From Palaemon carinicauda (taxonomy: Eukaryota > Arthropoda > Malacostraca > Decapoda > Palaemonidae), in assembly GCF_036898095.1 (NCBI RefSeq), contig NC_090768.1:43546100-43610099 (forward strand): DNA of 64,000 bases, written 5' to 3'. Shown here in pieces: positions 47,795-59,639 of the stretch. The notes under the pieces were generated by a model. That model was not told where the DNA came from and searched no databases. It worked only from the letters and a program-made list of their open reading frames with translations. The stretch's first letter is position 1. The number at the start of each line of letters is the position of its first letter. The translations under genes were made by a program, and so were the position numbers.

Positions 47795-50086
47795 GAAAAC
47801 ACCATAAATGTATGGAATTTTGAGTTACATGGTGCGTAACAGAGAAGATTATGTGATTTACAAGGTATTTCTTGGTGATGGAAAAGTTCCATGGAAATAG
47901 ATGAAATGGATAAGTCATAATATATACAGTAAAGATGATAACAGTGACTGTAAGGATTCTATTAGCAGAGCATTATTTAGTACACTATAGAAGGAAAATG
48001 GCATGACTTTAAAAGACAAATAATATTACAGGTCGAAGAAGAGGAGACTGGGTTTAAACATGGAAAAGGATTATGTGGATCAAGTGTTTGCTAAAATACA
48101 GTAGTGTACTGAGATATTTGATGAAGTGAAAATGTTTATGTGACATACACTGCACATATTTAAAAAAAAAAAACGGACAATAAATTTTGAAATTGCTCAT
48201 AAATTAGGATAAATGAGAAATCTACAATAAATAAACGACTAACCTTTAACTTTGTCAGATCCAAAATTCGCTATTCGGTTCTTGCATCAAAAATTATAGC
48301 TAGCATATATCTTCAGCTTTGCTATCTTAGACTTGCATAAGTTATAGCTTTCATTGATCTGCAACTAAAGAAACAGAATTAACATCAATCTGGAAAAAAT
48401 CATTACAAAATACAAAATATAAAATGTTCATTTTTAATTAATATGCACCAATAAACTCACAATACAGTACAAATAAGTGATAACAATATACAAGATGGAA
48501 GCCTCTTTGGGAATGACAAAAGAGGTCTGTCTGTAAACCTTTTGTATTTTAGCAGTGAGGTATTAAGAACCACAAAAAATTGCATCGTCTAAGTCTGGGT
48601 TGAGATAGGTGGATAACATGAAAGTTTATACTAGCTAAAAACATTTAAAATTTAGATCTCCTCATACCATTCATATGAGATTCTTGTACTCCATCTTGAT
48701 AACATATACTGTATTAGTTATAGGAATCTTATATTTGAATCATATGCCATTTACTAAAGAGGCGTTAGCTTCATAATCTCTTAACAGTAAAAAATAAAAA
48801 AAGGAATTTTTTCTCCCAATGCCAACCTGGAACTCCTTTAAAAAATGCTAGAATACCCATCTTCCTTCATATGCCACTCCACAAGAGAATCAAACCGTGT
48901 ATGATACAAGAAAGAAGACTGCCAACAACCAGAGAATAAGTTTAAGTAAAATATTGGTCAAGTGTAGGCCTCTCTCTTTCTTACTCAGTTACTAACAATG
49001 TTCTTGTAAGTTCTACTACTGTATTCCATTAATATTTTTTCTGGGATACTTGCAGCAAGGAGATTAAGTTAGGCATTCAATTGATAAACCCAGGCTTTGT
49101 GATAAGTGCTAAGCGATGAAGTTATACTTGGAATCTTGAGATTCTCATTACCCTTGTTCATCATGTTACCAAAGAGAGGGAATCTATGAGTTCTGCCCAG
49201 TCATCAAATTTGGTAAGAGAGACAGTTTCTGTTACCATGCAAAAGGTTCTTTCTCTCCAACTCCAAGGTCAAGCCAAGCAGTATAATCCAAAGTTTTTGT
49301 CGCCTGGTGTTAAGCGTCAAATATCTAATGACATGTTTATTCCATTTATAAGACTAAATAGCATTGCCATCTCTTATGATGATAATTAGGTGGGTAGAGC
49401 TACTTTATCAACTGAAGGTGTGGCAACAATATCTGATGCGAGCAATGGTAATTCAGGTATAGGTTAGCATAGCTAATAGCATGCAACTCTTGTAAGAATC
49501 TTATAAATTTCACCATACAGCCAAAGAATTCGTTAAATTTCTGTATGCAGGGAAAACCTTTACAACAGCCATTCCCACACAACCAGTTTGTAACGGGTTA
49601 ATGCATGTGCTACTTCCTCATGTATTCATCTACCTACTTCAGATTCAGGCAAAGCTTTGCTCATCTTTCAAAGACATAAGGGCTCAATCTAACCTCTAAA
49701 ATCTTCATTGACAAGAAAAAAGAAAATGGGTGGTAGACGACAAGACATACTCAGACTCAAATATCTTAATTAGATTCTACAAATGAAGCACTTTTAGTTT
49801 CCAGATTCCATTTAAGGTTAATATGGCAACAATCATTGGGACGATGTTAAGTGTCTCTTTGTTATTCTCTTGAAAGAAATTGAAGAATACAAAGGGGTCA
49901 CTACATCCAAGAATTGTCCCAAAAGTATGCGGGTAAACTGGACACATAAGCCGTGTTGTACCATATACCACCCCTGAAGTTAATGTATCTAAAAGGTGGA
50001 TCAACACGACAATTGGCATGTATAGCAAGGGAGGATTAAAATTGAGAAAACTCAAAAGTGACTGGCAGGACAAGTATTGCTAAAAA
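47781..50086. other. Unassigned AT-rich stretch, no supported gene
   Basis: About 2.3 kb without a recognised gene. The best open frames (67 codons at 49186 on +; 98 codons at 49777-50073 on -) have no family motif and no flanking splice context that I would trust. Confidence 0.35.
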
Positions 50087-50412
50087 GGTCCCCAACTTAG
50101 CAAAATTCGACTTACAAGCATTCAGAGATATAAACACAAATCCAACTGAAAATAACAAAGATAAGGAAAAGAAATACCGTAATAAAACAATACAGTATTG
50201 TATCATTTAATACAGTAAGCATAACGAAATTGTAATAACTTGATATCTATTTCATTACAAACCTGACTATTTATTAACTTTAGTGGATGGAAATCATACC
50301 ATGGGATTCAGGTTAGGCCTGCACTAGGCCAAAATTTAACAAAATTCAACTTACAAACAATTCTATTTACAAACGGCTTCTTGGGACCAATTAAGTTTGT
50401 AATTTGAGAACC
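50087..50412 (+). mobile_element. Possible pogo/Tigger-like MITE
   Basis: The left end reads ggtccccaacttagcaaa and the reverse complement of the right end reads ggttctcaaattacaaac, an imperfect terminal inverted repeat. The inner motifs 'attcgacttacaagcattc' and 'gggaccaattaagtttgtaa' recall the 'cgacttacgaac' motif of pogo-type non-autonomous elements. No clear TA duplication could be set. No coding capacity. Confidence 0.4.
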
Positions 50413-50777
50413 TTTTGTAACAAGTAAAACCGGTAAGCCATGTGTAGGGACCTTCTCTCCCAAGAAATCTCCCTATCAGTCACCTTCTCAAGATAAAGGT
50501 GTTAAAATATTTTTTTACAGTTGTCAAAGTCTAAAAATGAAGCAGATTATCAGTTACAGGTCATACAGGTAGAATGTACGCCATACTATTCAAAACTTGG
50601 AATAGGGTCATTACATGGCTAGATAGTTGAGAACTCCACCACTAAAGAAAGGGGACTTACTTTTATGTACTTGCATCCTATCAATGACAAGCTTTGACAA
50701 ACGACCTGCTAAAGTCAAAGGATTATCTTCAACAAAAACTTTCTCCAGTGTGGCACAAAAGAAATGACAAAATGACA

Positions 50778-50912
50778 AGAAGGAGAGGGAGACCAAAGTG
50801 AAGGTGGATGGACTGTATCAAGGATGAACTTCAATCAAAGGGATTAACCGGTGATGAAGTGTGGGACAGAGGTAGATGGAGAAAGCTGGTCAGAAACATT
50901 GACCCCACATAA
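50778..50912 (+). pseudogene. LINE ORF2 3'-terminal fragment
   Basis: One frame reads RRRGRPK*RWMDCIKDELQ, then SKGLTGDEVWDRGRWRKLVR and NIDPT-stop (TAA at 50910-50912). This is the GRPKRRW-D-I--D---R--WR---DPT ending typical of ORF2 C-termini in many arthropod LINEs. It has one internal TGA and is followed by an A/G-rich tail (aagaaagaaagaaag). Confidence 0.65.
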
Positions 50913-51589
50913 GTGGGAAAAGAAAGAAAGAAAGAGAAAGAAAGTTGAGTGCCCTGTCAACTGTAGAGAAGACAGCCCATAATAACCTAAGTGTAAAAGT
51001 ATAAATCCATTATGGCACCTCTGTGGGTGGCAGAAATAGCCAGTATTTATATTAAGCATCTCCAATGTTTGAGAACAGGATAGTGTTGGGACTAAGAAAT
51101 ATGCTAAAAAAGTTGCAGTTAACAAGTGCTATAGTCCAAGTACAGTATATGTGAGGAGCAATCAAATGCTCTGCATCATGAAAGGAATAATTTTTCATAC
51201 CAGCATCAATTAATTCCTTCAAGAAACTCTACTTCAATGCACTTGTCTTGAAGGGAAATGGCAAAATACGTATGACTGGACCAAGGCGATAACTAACAGT
51301 TTGTGTCTACAGGATGCAAGCTTTTGTACTGGCCCTACGTTTTTACTGTTTATAATCTTGAATTGATTAGTACGCTATATTTCTATTTCTATGCTTAATG
51401 CCAATGATGGCTATAATAATTGCTGGGTTCTATTTCCTTCTTTCCTGCATTTTGGGCTCTAGCCTATTCTAGTTAGGACCAAGGAACCCTGAAAATGGAC
51501 CATAATTCTCCACGCAAAACAAAATGCATTAACAACTTCAGCATTCTCGAGACTAAAAATACATATATATTTCTATATATACATAGTGC

Positions 51590-51822
51590 TTTTCGCACTC
51601 CCCAAGAGGGATTAGTTCACCAAACGTTCAGTTGGGCTCCACAAGGGACTAGAAGAGTTGGAAGACCCATGCCTGTACATGGCTGAGGACTATGAAGCAC
51701 AAAGAAGGAGATGATGAATGGAGAACTACAGTATTGAATTAAAAGCTCAAGATAGAGATGACTGGCGAAATCTAACCAAGCCCCTTTGCGTCATTAGGCG
51801 TAGGAGGAGATGATGATGAAAG

Positions 51823-51828
<6 letters not shown>
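51590..51828 (+). mobile_element. LINE 3' end fragment
   Basis: It contains a frame with WAPQGTRRVGRP and a tail 'ctggcgaaatctaaccaagc' then 'cgtcattaggcgtaggagga'. The same tail occurs at 1829-1886. The tail ends in (GATGAT)n-like sequence running into (TA)n, as expected for a LINE terminus that seeds a microsatellite. Confidence 0.5.

Positions 51829-51890
<62 letters not shown>
51829..51890. repeat. (TA)n microsatellite
   Basis: (TA)n of about 60 bp directly after the LINE tail. Confidence 0.95.
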
Positions 51891-51896
<6 letters not shown>

Positions 51897-53060
51897 TAAT
51901 GTATATCCATACAGTATATATCCACAGGTCCAGGTATTAGGTAATCAGGTCTGTCAACCTATCTCCCTCATTCATGACACTTTCCATACATAATAGGCAG
52001 CCCTAAATATTATAGTGTACAGAAGATAGAAGAAAAATATACTAAAAGACAGTGATAATAAAAGTATCTAAATAGCACAGTAAGTACTATAATAATACAG
52101 TACTGTACAGTAATGTATGTACAATTTTTCCTTCTCTCTCAGCCTATCCAAACTTAAGATACAAAATATGCTTCGTACAGTATAGGTATACTAAAAGAGA
52201 TTCAGGTTGCAAAGTGGGGTTCTTCCTACTACCCAAGTAGGATCAAGCATTTCAGAGTTACGTTAGGTTAGAATGCAAACCTTTAAGCAACCCTTCCACT
52301 TTTTCACTAAGGTTGGGTTAAGGTGGTCTACGACAAGAAAGTCATCCACCCAGGTTGGACCTGGTACCCTTGGTTAGGTTAGTAAGTAACTCTTATAAGT
52401 ACTACCAATAAAACACCTCAATAAAGTTAATGCAGGGGTTGCTATACAAGCTGACAGCTGTCAAACCTAGCAGTCTTTTACCAACAGCTGCTGAAAATGA
52501 GAATAACAACTAAGAAAAACTTCCCAGAGTAGGATCTGTACTTTCCATTGGTTTCATCAAAATGAAGAAAACAAGATTAACAACTTTTTATCAATATCTC
52601 TAAACAACTAACAGTGACCAAAAGAGATGAGTTTGATACCGCTATTGAAGTTACTCATTTGTTGAACAGATTATCATCTGATTATAAAACCACGAGCAGG
52701 TTTTAAAAGACATTCCTTTCAACTTGCGGATTGCTTTTCCAGCTCATAATTTTGATATTTTTCCTGCTTGATTCCCTATAAAAAATTACCTTCCTCATAC
52801 ACTACTCTTTAGATAACATTATCTAGCAAGAGGCCAAAGAAAATCGCATGATTTTCCTTCTATCTCTTCTATATGATAAAGAGCAAGTGTCTAGCAATAT
52901 ACAGTACATAACATCCAGCCCACCAGCTCAAGCGGTTAGGCAGGGTTGCCACCTCGCACTTCAAGTTTAATGCCTACCTTCAAGCTTCGCCAAAAGATAG
53001 TCCAAATAAATTACTGAAGGTTTGTTCGTATGGGAACAAATATCTATAAAAAAATATGAT
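51891..53060. other. Unassigned stretch with a possible tRNA-like SINE head
   Basis: No gene was recognised. At 52924-52971 'agctcaagcggttagg' and, 20 bp on, 'cttcaagtttaa' resemble A and B boxes of a tRNA-derived SINE head. Only the head is visible, so the call is weak. Confidence 0.3.
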
Positions 53061-53390
53061 ATTTAAATTATAAAATAAATTTTTGAATATACTTACCTGG
53101 TGAATATATAATAGCTGAGCCTCCGGCGGCTCGACAGAAAAACACACAAAAACTCGCGAGCGATCGCTATGAAGGTTGCGGGTGCGCCCACTAGCGCCAA
53201 CTATCGGCCAGATACCGCATATACATGTAAACAGACCCAATTTTTCTCATCCCGCTGGGTCTCTATCGGGGAGGAAGGGGGGGCCTTTAATTTATATATT
53301 CACCGGGTAAGTATATTCAAAAATTTATTTTATAATTAAAATATTTTTAAATATTTAACTTAGCCGGTGAATATATAATAGCTGATTCAC
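53061..53390. repeat. DIRS left terminal region with internal inverted repeat
   Basis: About 50 bp at 53061-53112 (..tttttgaatatacttacc..) is inverted at 53290-53340, enclosing about 180 bp that matches the right terminal repeat in inverse. A second copy of the end motif, 'cggtgaatatataatagctg', follows at about 53364-53384. Confidence 0.8.
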
Positions 53391-53778
53391 ACCCATGGTG
53401 GTGGGTAGAGACCAGAGTTAATTAAGTTTACAGCGTATATGCTTAGAGTTTTTGACAGTTATATCATAACAAAACCCAAATATATAAAGGTACCTGGTAA
53501 GGAAGTTGACTTAGACGATTACTCTGCCTTATTAGTCTGTCTTCCTCATGAAGCCCAGCGATCCTCTTAGGATGCTGAAAGACTCCCAGGAGCTGAAGTA
53601 TTAAGGGCTGCAACCCATACAACAGGATTTCATCAAACCCCTAATCTGGGCGCTCTCAAGAAATGACTTTGACCACCCGCCAAATCAACCAGGATGCGAA
53701 AGGCTTCTTAGCCTTCCGTACAACCCAAAAAACAATATTAAAAACATTTCAAGAGACAGATTAAAAAGGATATTGGAA

Positions 53779-55356
53779 TTAGGGTAATGTAGTGGTAGAA
53801 CCCTCACCCACTACTGCACTCGCTGCAACGAATGGACCCAGTGTGTAGCAGTCCTCGTAAAGAGTCTGGACATCTTTTAAGTAAAATGACGCGAACACTG
53901 ACTTGCTTCTCCAAAAAGTTGCGTCCATAATACTTTGCAGAGATTTATTTTGCTTGAAGGCCACGGAGGTTGTTATAGCTCTAACTTCGTGCGTCTTAAC
54001 CTTAAGCAAACATCGGTCTTTCTCATTCAAGTGAGAATGAGCTTCTCGTATTAAAAATCTGATAAAATATGACAAAGCATTCTTTGACATAGGCAATGAT
54101 GGTTTCTTAACTGAGCACCATAATGCCTCAGATTTACCTCGTAATGACTTAGTACGAGCTAAATAGAACTTAAGAGCTCTAACAGGACATAATACTCTTT
54201 CCAGTTCGTTGCCTACGATCTCTGATAAGCAAGGAATATCAAAAGATTTAGGCCAAGGACGAGAAGGCAGTTCATTTTTGGCCAGGATACCAAGATGAAG
54301 TGAACAAGTGGCTTTTTCTGTAGAAAAGCCGATGTTCTTACTGAAGGCATGAAGTTCATTGACCCTTTTAGCCGAAGCCAAGCACACTAGGAAAAGTGTC
54401 TTGAGGGTGAGATCCTTCAGGGAGGCTGAATGTAATGGCTCAAACCTGTCTGACATGAGGAACCTTAGGACCACGTCTAAGTTCCATCCAGGAGTTCCCA
54501 AACGACGTTCCTTAGAGGTCTCGAAAGACTTAAGGAGATCTTGGAGATCTTTATTGTTGGAAAGATCTAAGCCTCTATGTTGAAAGACCGAAGCCAACAT
54601 GCTCCTGTAGCCCTTAATCGTGGGAGCTGAAAGGGAGCGAACCTTTCTCAGATGTAAAAGAAAATCTGCGATTTGGGCTACAGAGGTACTGGATGAGGAC
54701 ACAGATGCTGACTTGCACCAGTCTCGAAAGACTTCCCACTTCGACTGGTATACTCTAATGGTAGAAGCTCTCCTCGCTCTTGCAATCGCACTGGCTGCCT
54801 CCTTTGAAAAGCCTCGAGCTCTTGAGAGTCTTTCGATAGTCTGAAGGAAGTCAGACGAAGAGCGGGGAGGCTTTGATGGACATTCTTTACGTGGGGCTGA
54901 CGTAACAGATCTACCCTTAGAGGAAGACTTCTTGGAAAGTCTACCAGCCATTGGAGTACCTCGGTGAACCACTCTCTCGCGGGCCAGAGGGTAGAAACCA
55001 AGGTCAACCTTGTCCCTTCGTGAGAGGCGAACTTCTGCAGTACCTTGTTGACTATCTTGAATGGTGGGAATGCATATAAGTCCAGAAGAGACCAATCCAG
55101 TAGAAACGCGTCTATGTGGATTGCTTCTGCATCTAGGACTGGAGAGCAATAGATTGGTAACCTTTTGGTCAACGAGGAGGCAAAGAGGTCTATGGTGGGT
55201 TGACCCCAAGTAGCCCAAAGACTCTTGCCCACGTCCTTGTGGAGGGTCCATTCCGTGGGTATCACCTGACCCCTCCGACTGAGACAGTCTGCCAAGACGT
55301 TCAAGTCCCCCTGGATGAATCTCGTCAACAGGGAGATGCCTCGATTTCTTGACCAT
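53779..55356 (-). CDS. DIRS tyrosine recombinase (YR)
   Basis: A 525-codon open frame from ATG 55356 to stop 53779. The first ~160 codons overlap the RNase H frame in another register and may not be protein in nature. The recombinase proper starts near residue 165. An N-terminal SAM-like core-binding part (STIRVYQSKWEVFRDWC, about 198-214) is followed by the catalytic domain with R331 (SAKRVNE), H456 and R459 (THEVRA), W482 (FWRSK) and Y492 (SFYLKDV), so the R..HxxR..Y signature is complete. By family, it joins the circular cDNA into chromosomal DNA, replacing an integrase. It is the best-preserved frame of the element. The C-terminus is Ser/Thr/Gly-rich. The true start is unknown, since DIRS recombinases are often made from overlapping frames. 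Confidence 0.82.
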   Translation of the reverse strand: MVKKSRHLPVDEIHPGGLERLGRLSQSEGSGDTHGMDPPQGRGQESLGYLGSTHHRPLCLLVDQKVTNLLLSSPRCRSNPHRRVSTGLVSSGLICIPTIQDSQQGTAEVRLSRRDKVDLGFYPLARERVVHRGTPMAGRLSKKSSSKGRSVTSAPRKECPSKPPRSSSDFLQTIERLSRARGFSKEAASAIARARRASTIRVYQSKWEVFRDWCKSASVSSSSTSVAQIADFLLHLRKVRSLSAPTIKGYRSMLASVFQHRGLDLSNNKDLQDLLKSFETSKERRLGTPGWNLDVVLRFLMSDRFEPLHSASLKDLTLKTLFLVCLASAKRVNELHAFSKNIGFSTEKATCSLHLGILAKNELPSRPWPKSFDIPCLSEIVGNELERVLCPVRALKFYLARTKSLRGKSEALWCSVKKPSLPMSKNALSYFIRFLIREAHSHLNEKDRCLLKVKTHEVRAITTSVAFKQNKSLQSIMDATFWRSKSVFASFYLKDVQTLYEDCYTLGPFVAASAVVGEGSTTTLP

Positions 55357-56500
55357 AAGAGAAGGTCCCTTGCGATCTCGAGCAGCGTGAAGGAGTGTGT
55401 GCCTCCTTGCTTGGAGATGTACGCCAAAGCTGTGGTGTTGTCTGAGTTGACCTCTACCACTTAGTTTCGAAGAAGCTTTCGAATATCATCAAGGCCAAGT
55501 GGACTGCTAATAGCTCCTTGCCGTTGATGTGCATGCTCTTCTGACCTGAGGTCCACAGACCCGAGCATTCCCGACCGTCCAGGGTCGCACCCCAACCCAA
55601 ATCCGACGCGTCTGAGAACAACACGTGGTTTGTGTTCTTGACTGCTAGGGATAGTCCCTCTCTCAGACTGATATTGCTGTCCCACCATTTCAGGCATGCC
55701 TTTACTGGTTCGGAGACTGGGAATGATACCGTCTCTAACGTCTTGTCCTAGTTCCAGTGAGAGGCTAGATGGAACCGGAGAGGAAGAAGGTGTAGTCTCC
55801 CTAGTGAGACAAACTGCTCCAGGGATGAGAGAGTCCTTACGAGACTGTTCCAACTCCTGACTGAACAAACGTTCTCTTTTCAGCATTAGTTGGACTTCGA
55901 GCAGGGCTTGTTCTATTCGGGTGGCAGACAGAAAAGCCCGAAAAAACTGGACTGCGAATCTCCATCCCCAAATATAGAATAATCTGGGAAGGGATCAGTT
56001 GGGACTATTAGGTGGACCAAAAGTCCCAACTCCCTGGCCAGACTCAACGTCCAATGTAGTCCTGCAGACAGCGAAGACTGGACGATGCTCTGAGAAGCCA
56101 GTCGTCCAAGTACAGGGAGGCTCGGATCCCCGATAGATGGGGGGATTTTGCCACATTCCTCATGAGCCTCGTAAACACGAGAGGAGCAGGACTGAGGCCA
56201 AAGCACAGGGCTCGAAACTGGTACCCCACATTCCTGTAAACAAACCTCAGAAACGGTTGGGAATCCGGGTGTATAGGAATGTGGAAGTATGCCTCCTGAA
56301 GGTTGAGAGAGACCATCCAGTCGCCTTCCATTAATGCTGTCAAGACAGCCTGGTAGACTTGATCGTGAAGCTTGTCTTGACAATGAACACATTGAGCGCA
56401 CTTGCCTCTTACGTACTCCTGCAGTGAACATGGCTGCCAGATCATTGGAGCCATCCCTGAGGGACTTGTTCCTGCAGAGAACGTGGCTGTCAGATCATTG
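54678..56500 (-). pseudogene. DIRS reverse transcriptase and RNase H (broken)
   Basis: RT lies in 56400-56044: GDWMVSLNLQEAYFHIPIHP, then FRALCFGLSPAPLVFTRLM and YLDDW. The A-motif Asp usual in SLDLKDAY is Asn (AAC codon), while the YLDD pair is kept. The frame is lost by about 56050. RNase H appears at about 55760-55465 in another frame (SDASDLGWGATLD, then INGKELLAVHLAL). It shifts again at about 55465 into NSDNTTALAYISKQGGTHS and GDLNVLADCLSR, then WPAREWF and LLRQPHV, to a stop at 54678. A 53-bp direct duplication at 56427-56532 lies just upstream of RT. The last ~200 bp overlap the recombinase frame, as expected for DIRS elements. The enzyme is very probably inactive. Confidence 0.8.
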
Positions 56501-58112
56501 GAGCCATCCCTGAAAGCCTTGTTTATGCATGACATAATTGTACAGCAAAACTTCAAACGCTCAAAAAAAACTCCTAACAGGAGATGGTCTAGCTCTGAAG
56601 TCGACCATAAAATCTTGGAGCGTCTCATGGCCAGGCGCCAGGGAGAGTCTATGAGGCTTGAGAAGTCTATCTGGGCAGAGGCAGGAACTCCCAAGCCGAG
56701 AACTTCTCCCGTGTCATATCAGACTCTCGCTCTATAAGCCAGCTTAAAAGTAGGGAAAGCAAAGGGTGTCTCCCCCAAACTCCTCCTGGTGATTAACCAG
56801 TCGCCTAGCAAACGTAAAGCTCTCTTAGAAGAGCGAGAGAGCACTAGCTTATAAAACAACGGCTTCGAAGTAGCTAGGCCTAGTGTAAACTCTGACGTGT
56901 AAGCGAACGAGGAGCAGCAGTTACAAAAAGATCCAGACAAAGATCCTTAAAAATCAGCATGATTTATTTAAAGTCCATAGAGGGCTGAGCAGCTATAGGC
57001 TCCTCTCCGTCTGACAGAGTCCTCAAGGGAATATCAGTAGGAGGGGGATCAGCAACTTCCTCATCTGAAGGAACCTTGTCCGACAATAGCCGAGTCTCAA
57101 GCAAGGGAGAGACCTGCCGTGGTGGCAATGCTTGACAAGCAGAGTCCACACACAAAGGAGCAACAGTATCAGTCGAGGACGCTATGTCATGTAACTGCTT
57201 AAAGGACTGACCAGTAACAACAGGTGCGGGAGGACGTTCGACGTCAACTCGAGACTGCCTTGACTGCTTAGACTGAGCAGTCAAAACAACTCTTGACTGC
57301 GGTGCTTGACGCTCAACGTCAAAACAAGTCAACTATGCTGGTTGGTGAACGTCCTGAACGTCAACAAGAGCATGCGGCAGCAGCTGAACGTCCACAAGCG
57401 GCTGAAAGTCAACACTGGACTGCATCGAGTGAGGCTCTACAAAACGTGACTGACGTGACTTTGTAACGTCAACGTCAACAGGACGTAGCAAAGGTTCGTT
57501 TGGGCGGCTGACGGCCAGGATCTCGATCAGCTAAGCGGCGAGGATCATCGTGAACCTGCTCAGCAGAATAGTCCTCCATAAGAGAGGTAAGCTTATTCTG
57601 CATGTCTTGCCGTACAACCCATTTAGGAACAATGGGAATGGTTGCGGTAAGAGACGAGGGTAACGTCTGTGACTGCAAAACCTTGCCTACAAAAAGACTC
57701 TCGGAGCCTGTGTTACGCTTTTGTTTAGGCAGCGAGCAGTCTTCCGATGACTGCATAGGATCAGAGCTGTCCTAATGGTTAAAACCAGGATGCTGGACCT
57801 GTCCTGAAAGGACTGACTTTCGCTTAAAAGGCCTCGAAACCTTGTTCCACGGTGTCTTATGCGAAAAGCCTTCGGATGACGAGGAGAAATCGTCTCGCTC
57901 GTCGTATGGTAGGGGCGGTGTTGATGAGACACGCCTGAAACCATAGAGGGAACGTCTGTTCGCTGATCAAGTCCTCTCGAACCCATAAGTCGTACGACAT
58001 TACTTCTCCCCTGGGCTTGGGAGCTTGCAAGAGGTCTCGGACTAGGCGAACGACAGGCACGAACAGAGGAACCCTCGGTCGCAACACTGATAACACTTTG
58101 CGCAATTATCAC
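56501..58112 (-). pseudogene. DIRS gag-like region (frameshifted)
   Basis: Several minus-strand frames follow one another: VRACRSPSPRPLASSQAQG (near 58060), KQKRNTGSESLFVGKVL (near 57700), a Ser/Pro/Val-rich part (57332-56964) and KRALRLLGDWLITRRSLGE with FPTFKLAYRAR (56830-56720). The last part is VPASAQIDFSSLIDSPWR with SELDHLLLGVF (56690-56560). Breaks lie near 57970, 57475, 56950 and 56720. The C-terminal pieces resemble the conserved end of decapod DIRS gag. No zinc knuckle is seen. Role by family: capsid-like packaging of element RNA. This copy is not translatable as one protein. Confidence 0.6.
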
Positions 58113-58538
58113 TTTATCACTACGATTTTCTGTTTTGCACTTACTTCACTGAAATCGAATTTTTCAACAATTCACATTAGGTATGAATAAAACTGATTTC
58201 TACCTGAAGCACGCAATTCTACCCTCATCAAAAGGTTATAATTGCGAAATCAGTCGTACAATGTAAGCACATTAATACTGTAAAAGCAAAAAACAGTAAA
58301 CATATATTAAGATAAAAAGATCAGTGGCTGGGAAGGAGACTAAACACTAGTTCATTCAAAACTACGTTTTCAATCTCTCACCGTACAGTGCCTTGGGACG
58401 AGAATAAAAACTAAAAACGTTTTATCCTTTCTCCCCGTACAGAGACTAGGGACGAGAGTAAAACTGACTCGAGAACAACGTTACTCGCTTGGGACGAGAA
58501 TAAAGATCGGAACGTTCTCTCTTCCTCTCTCTCTCTCC

Positions 58539-58598
<60 letters not shown>

Positions 58599-59428
58599 AT
58601 TTCGCACCGAAGAGAACAGCCCACTTACCTTTCGTCAATAAACAGGTTATTTGACCAAAGGAAAAAACTGAAAGGTTTTTCAATTAACAAGTTCCTTTAA
58701 AATAGTATTTAAAACATTTAAGTTTGAAAGAAGAATGAACAAAACGTCAGAATCGATTTACTCTTTCTGCAAAGTGAAACCGTGATTCTCTCTCTCTCTA
58801 TCGTAACGATAGAGCGCAAACTGCGTAGCATAAATAAACTAAACGTTAGTACATCTTTGAAACAGTACGAAGACTAATCAAAGAAAATCTTTCATAAAAT
58901 ATCTACTAAAAAAAATTCATTTAATAAGTTTTAAATCATTTGCTCTGTAAAAGTTATTTACGATTGAAAGGGCTCAACGTTGTTTAACTTCGGTTTCCAA
59001 GTTAGGACTGCCTACTCTCGGGTTAGAGGAGGAATAGGAAAGGTCGCATATAAACAAATCATTAAAATTTATCTTGATGTTTATTATAAATGGAAAGCTA
59101 ATCAAAGAGGCCCAATAAAGGCGGTTGAGATATAAAATATATAGAGGAAAATCTATAATTAATTTATAACGTGATAAGATAATTGCTAAAAGCCTAAAAC
59201 ACACTTCCGTACCAAGGGAAGGGTCGGCCATTTAAAAGTCAAAAAAAGTCCAAAATACAATCCAAAGTCATCAAAAATTAAATCTATCCAAAAACGAGTT
59301 CAAGATTTAAGTTGAAGATAAAACACCTGCACAGCGAAAGCTCAAACCAAAAGGAAGTACTTCACCAAATATGTTGAGAAAACTCCAGGTTATACAGCGA
59401 GTATTGATACGTCTTGTCGTTAAGGCCG
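58113..59428 (-). promoter_or_regulatory. DIRS 5' leader with (CT)n tract
   Basis: AT-rich leader between gag and the right terminal repeat. It holds (CT)n at about 58520-58595 and repeated 'gggacgagaataaa' motifs near 58395, 58450 and 58492. No long frame. A promoter is expected in or near the terminal repeat, but none can be pinpointed. Confidence 0.4.
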
Positions 59429-59605
59429 ACAGAGAAAAATTGGGTCTGTTTACATGTATATGCGATATCTGGCCGATAGTTGGTGCTAGTGGGCACACCC
59501 GCAACCTTCATAGCGATCGCTCGCGAATTTTTGTGTGTTTTTCTGTCGAGCCGCCGGAGGCTCAGCTATTATATATTCACCGGCTAAGTTAAATATTTAA
59601 AATTT
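59429..59605. repeat. DIRS right terminal repeat
   Basis: Inverse of 53113-53250 with a few substitutions (gcgatatctggccgatagtt versus aactatcggccagataccgc). It is then followed outward by 'ctattatatattcaccggct' and 'aagttaaatatttaaa'. Confidence 0.8.
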
Positions 59606-59639
59606 CCTGTTACGCTGAGCAGCAACCACTCGGATAGCA

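Larger units (their letters stand above)
53061..59605 (-). mobile_element. DIRS-type tyrosine-recombinase retrotransposon
   Basis: In minus-strand order: terminal repeat (59605-59429), 5' leader with (CT)n, gag remnant, RT, RNase H, tyrosine recombinase and terminal repeat. The segment at 59429-59568 is the inverse of 53113-53250 (shared 'cctccggcggctcgacagaa' and 'acatgtaaacagaccc' motifs). The outer 'ctaagttaaatatttaaa' at 59588-59605 is the inverse of 53345-53362. Inverted termini, a tyrosine recombinase in place of an integrase, and RT with a DIRS-like RNase H are diagnostic of DIRS1-like elements, which insert without target duplications. No methyltransferase-like domain was recognised. 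Confidence 0.85.

Noticed and set aside
55461..56431. Minus-strand frames of 141 and 172 codons in the DIRS RT-RNase H region
   Set aside because: The recognisable RT and RNase H motifs lie in other frames here, so most of these translations are out of register.
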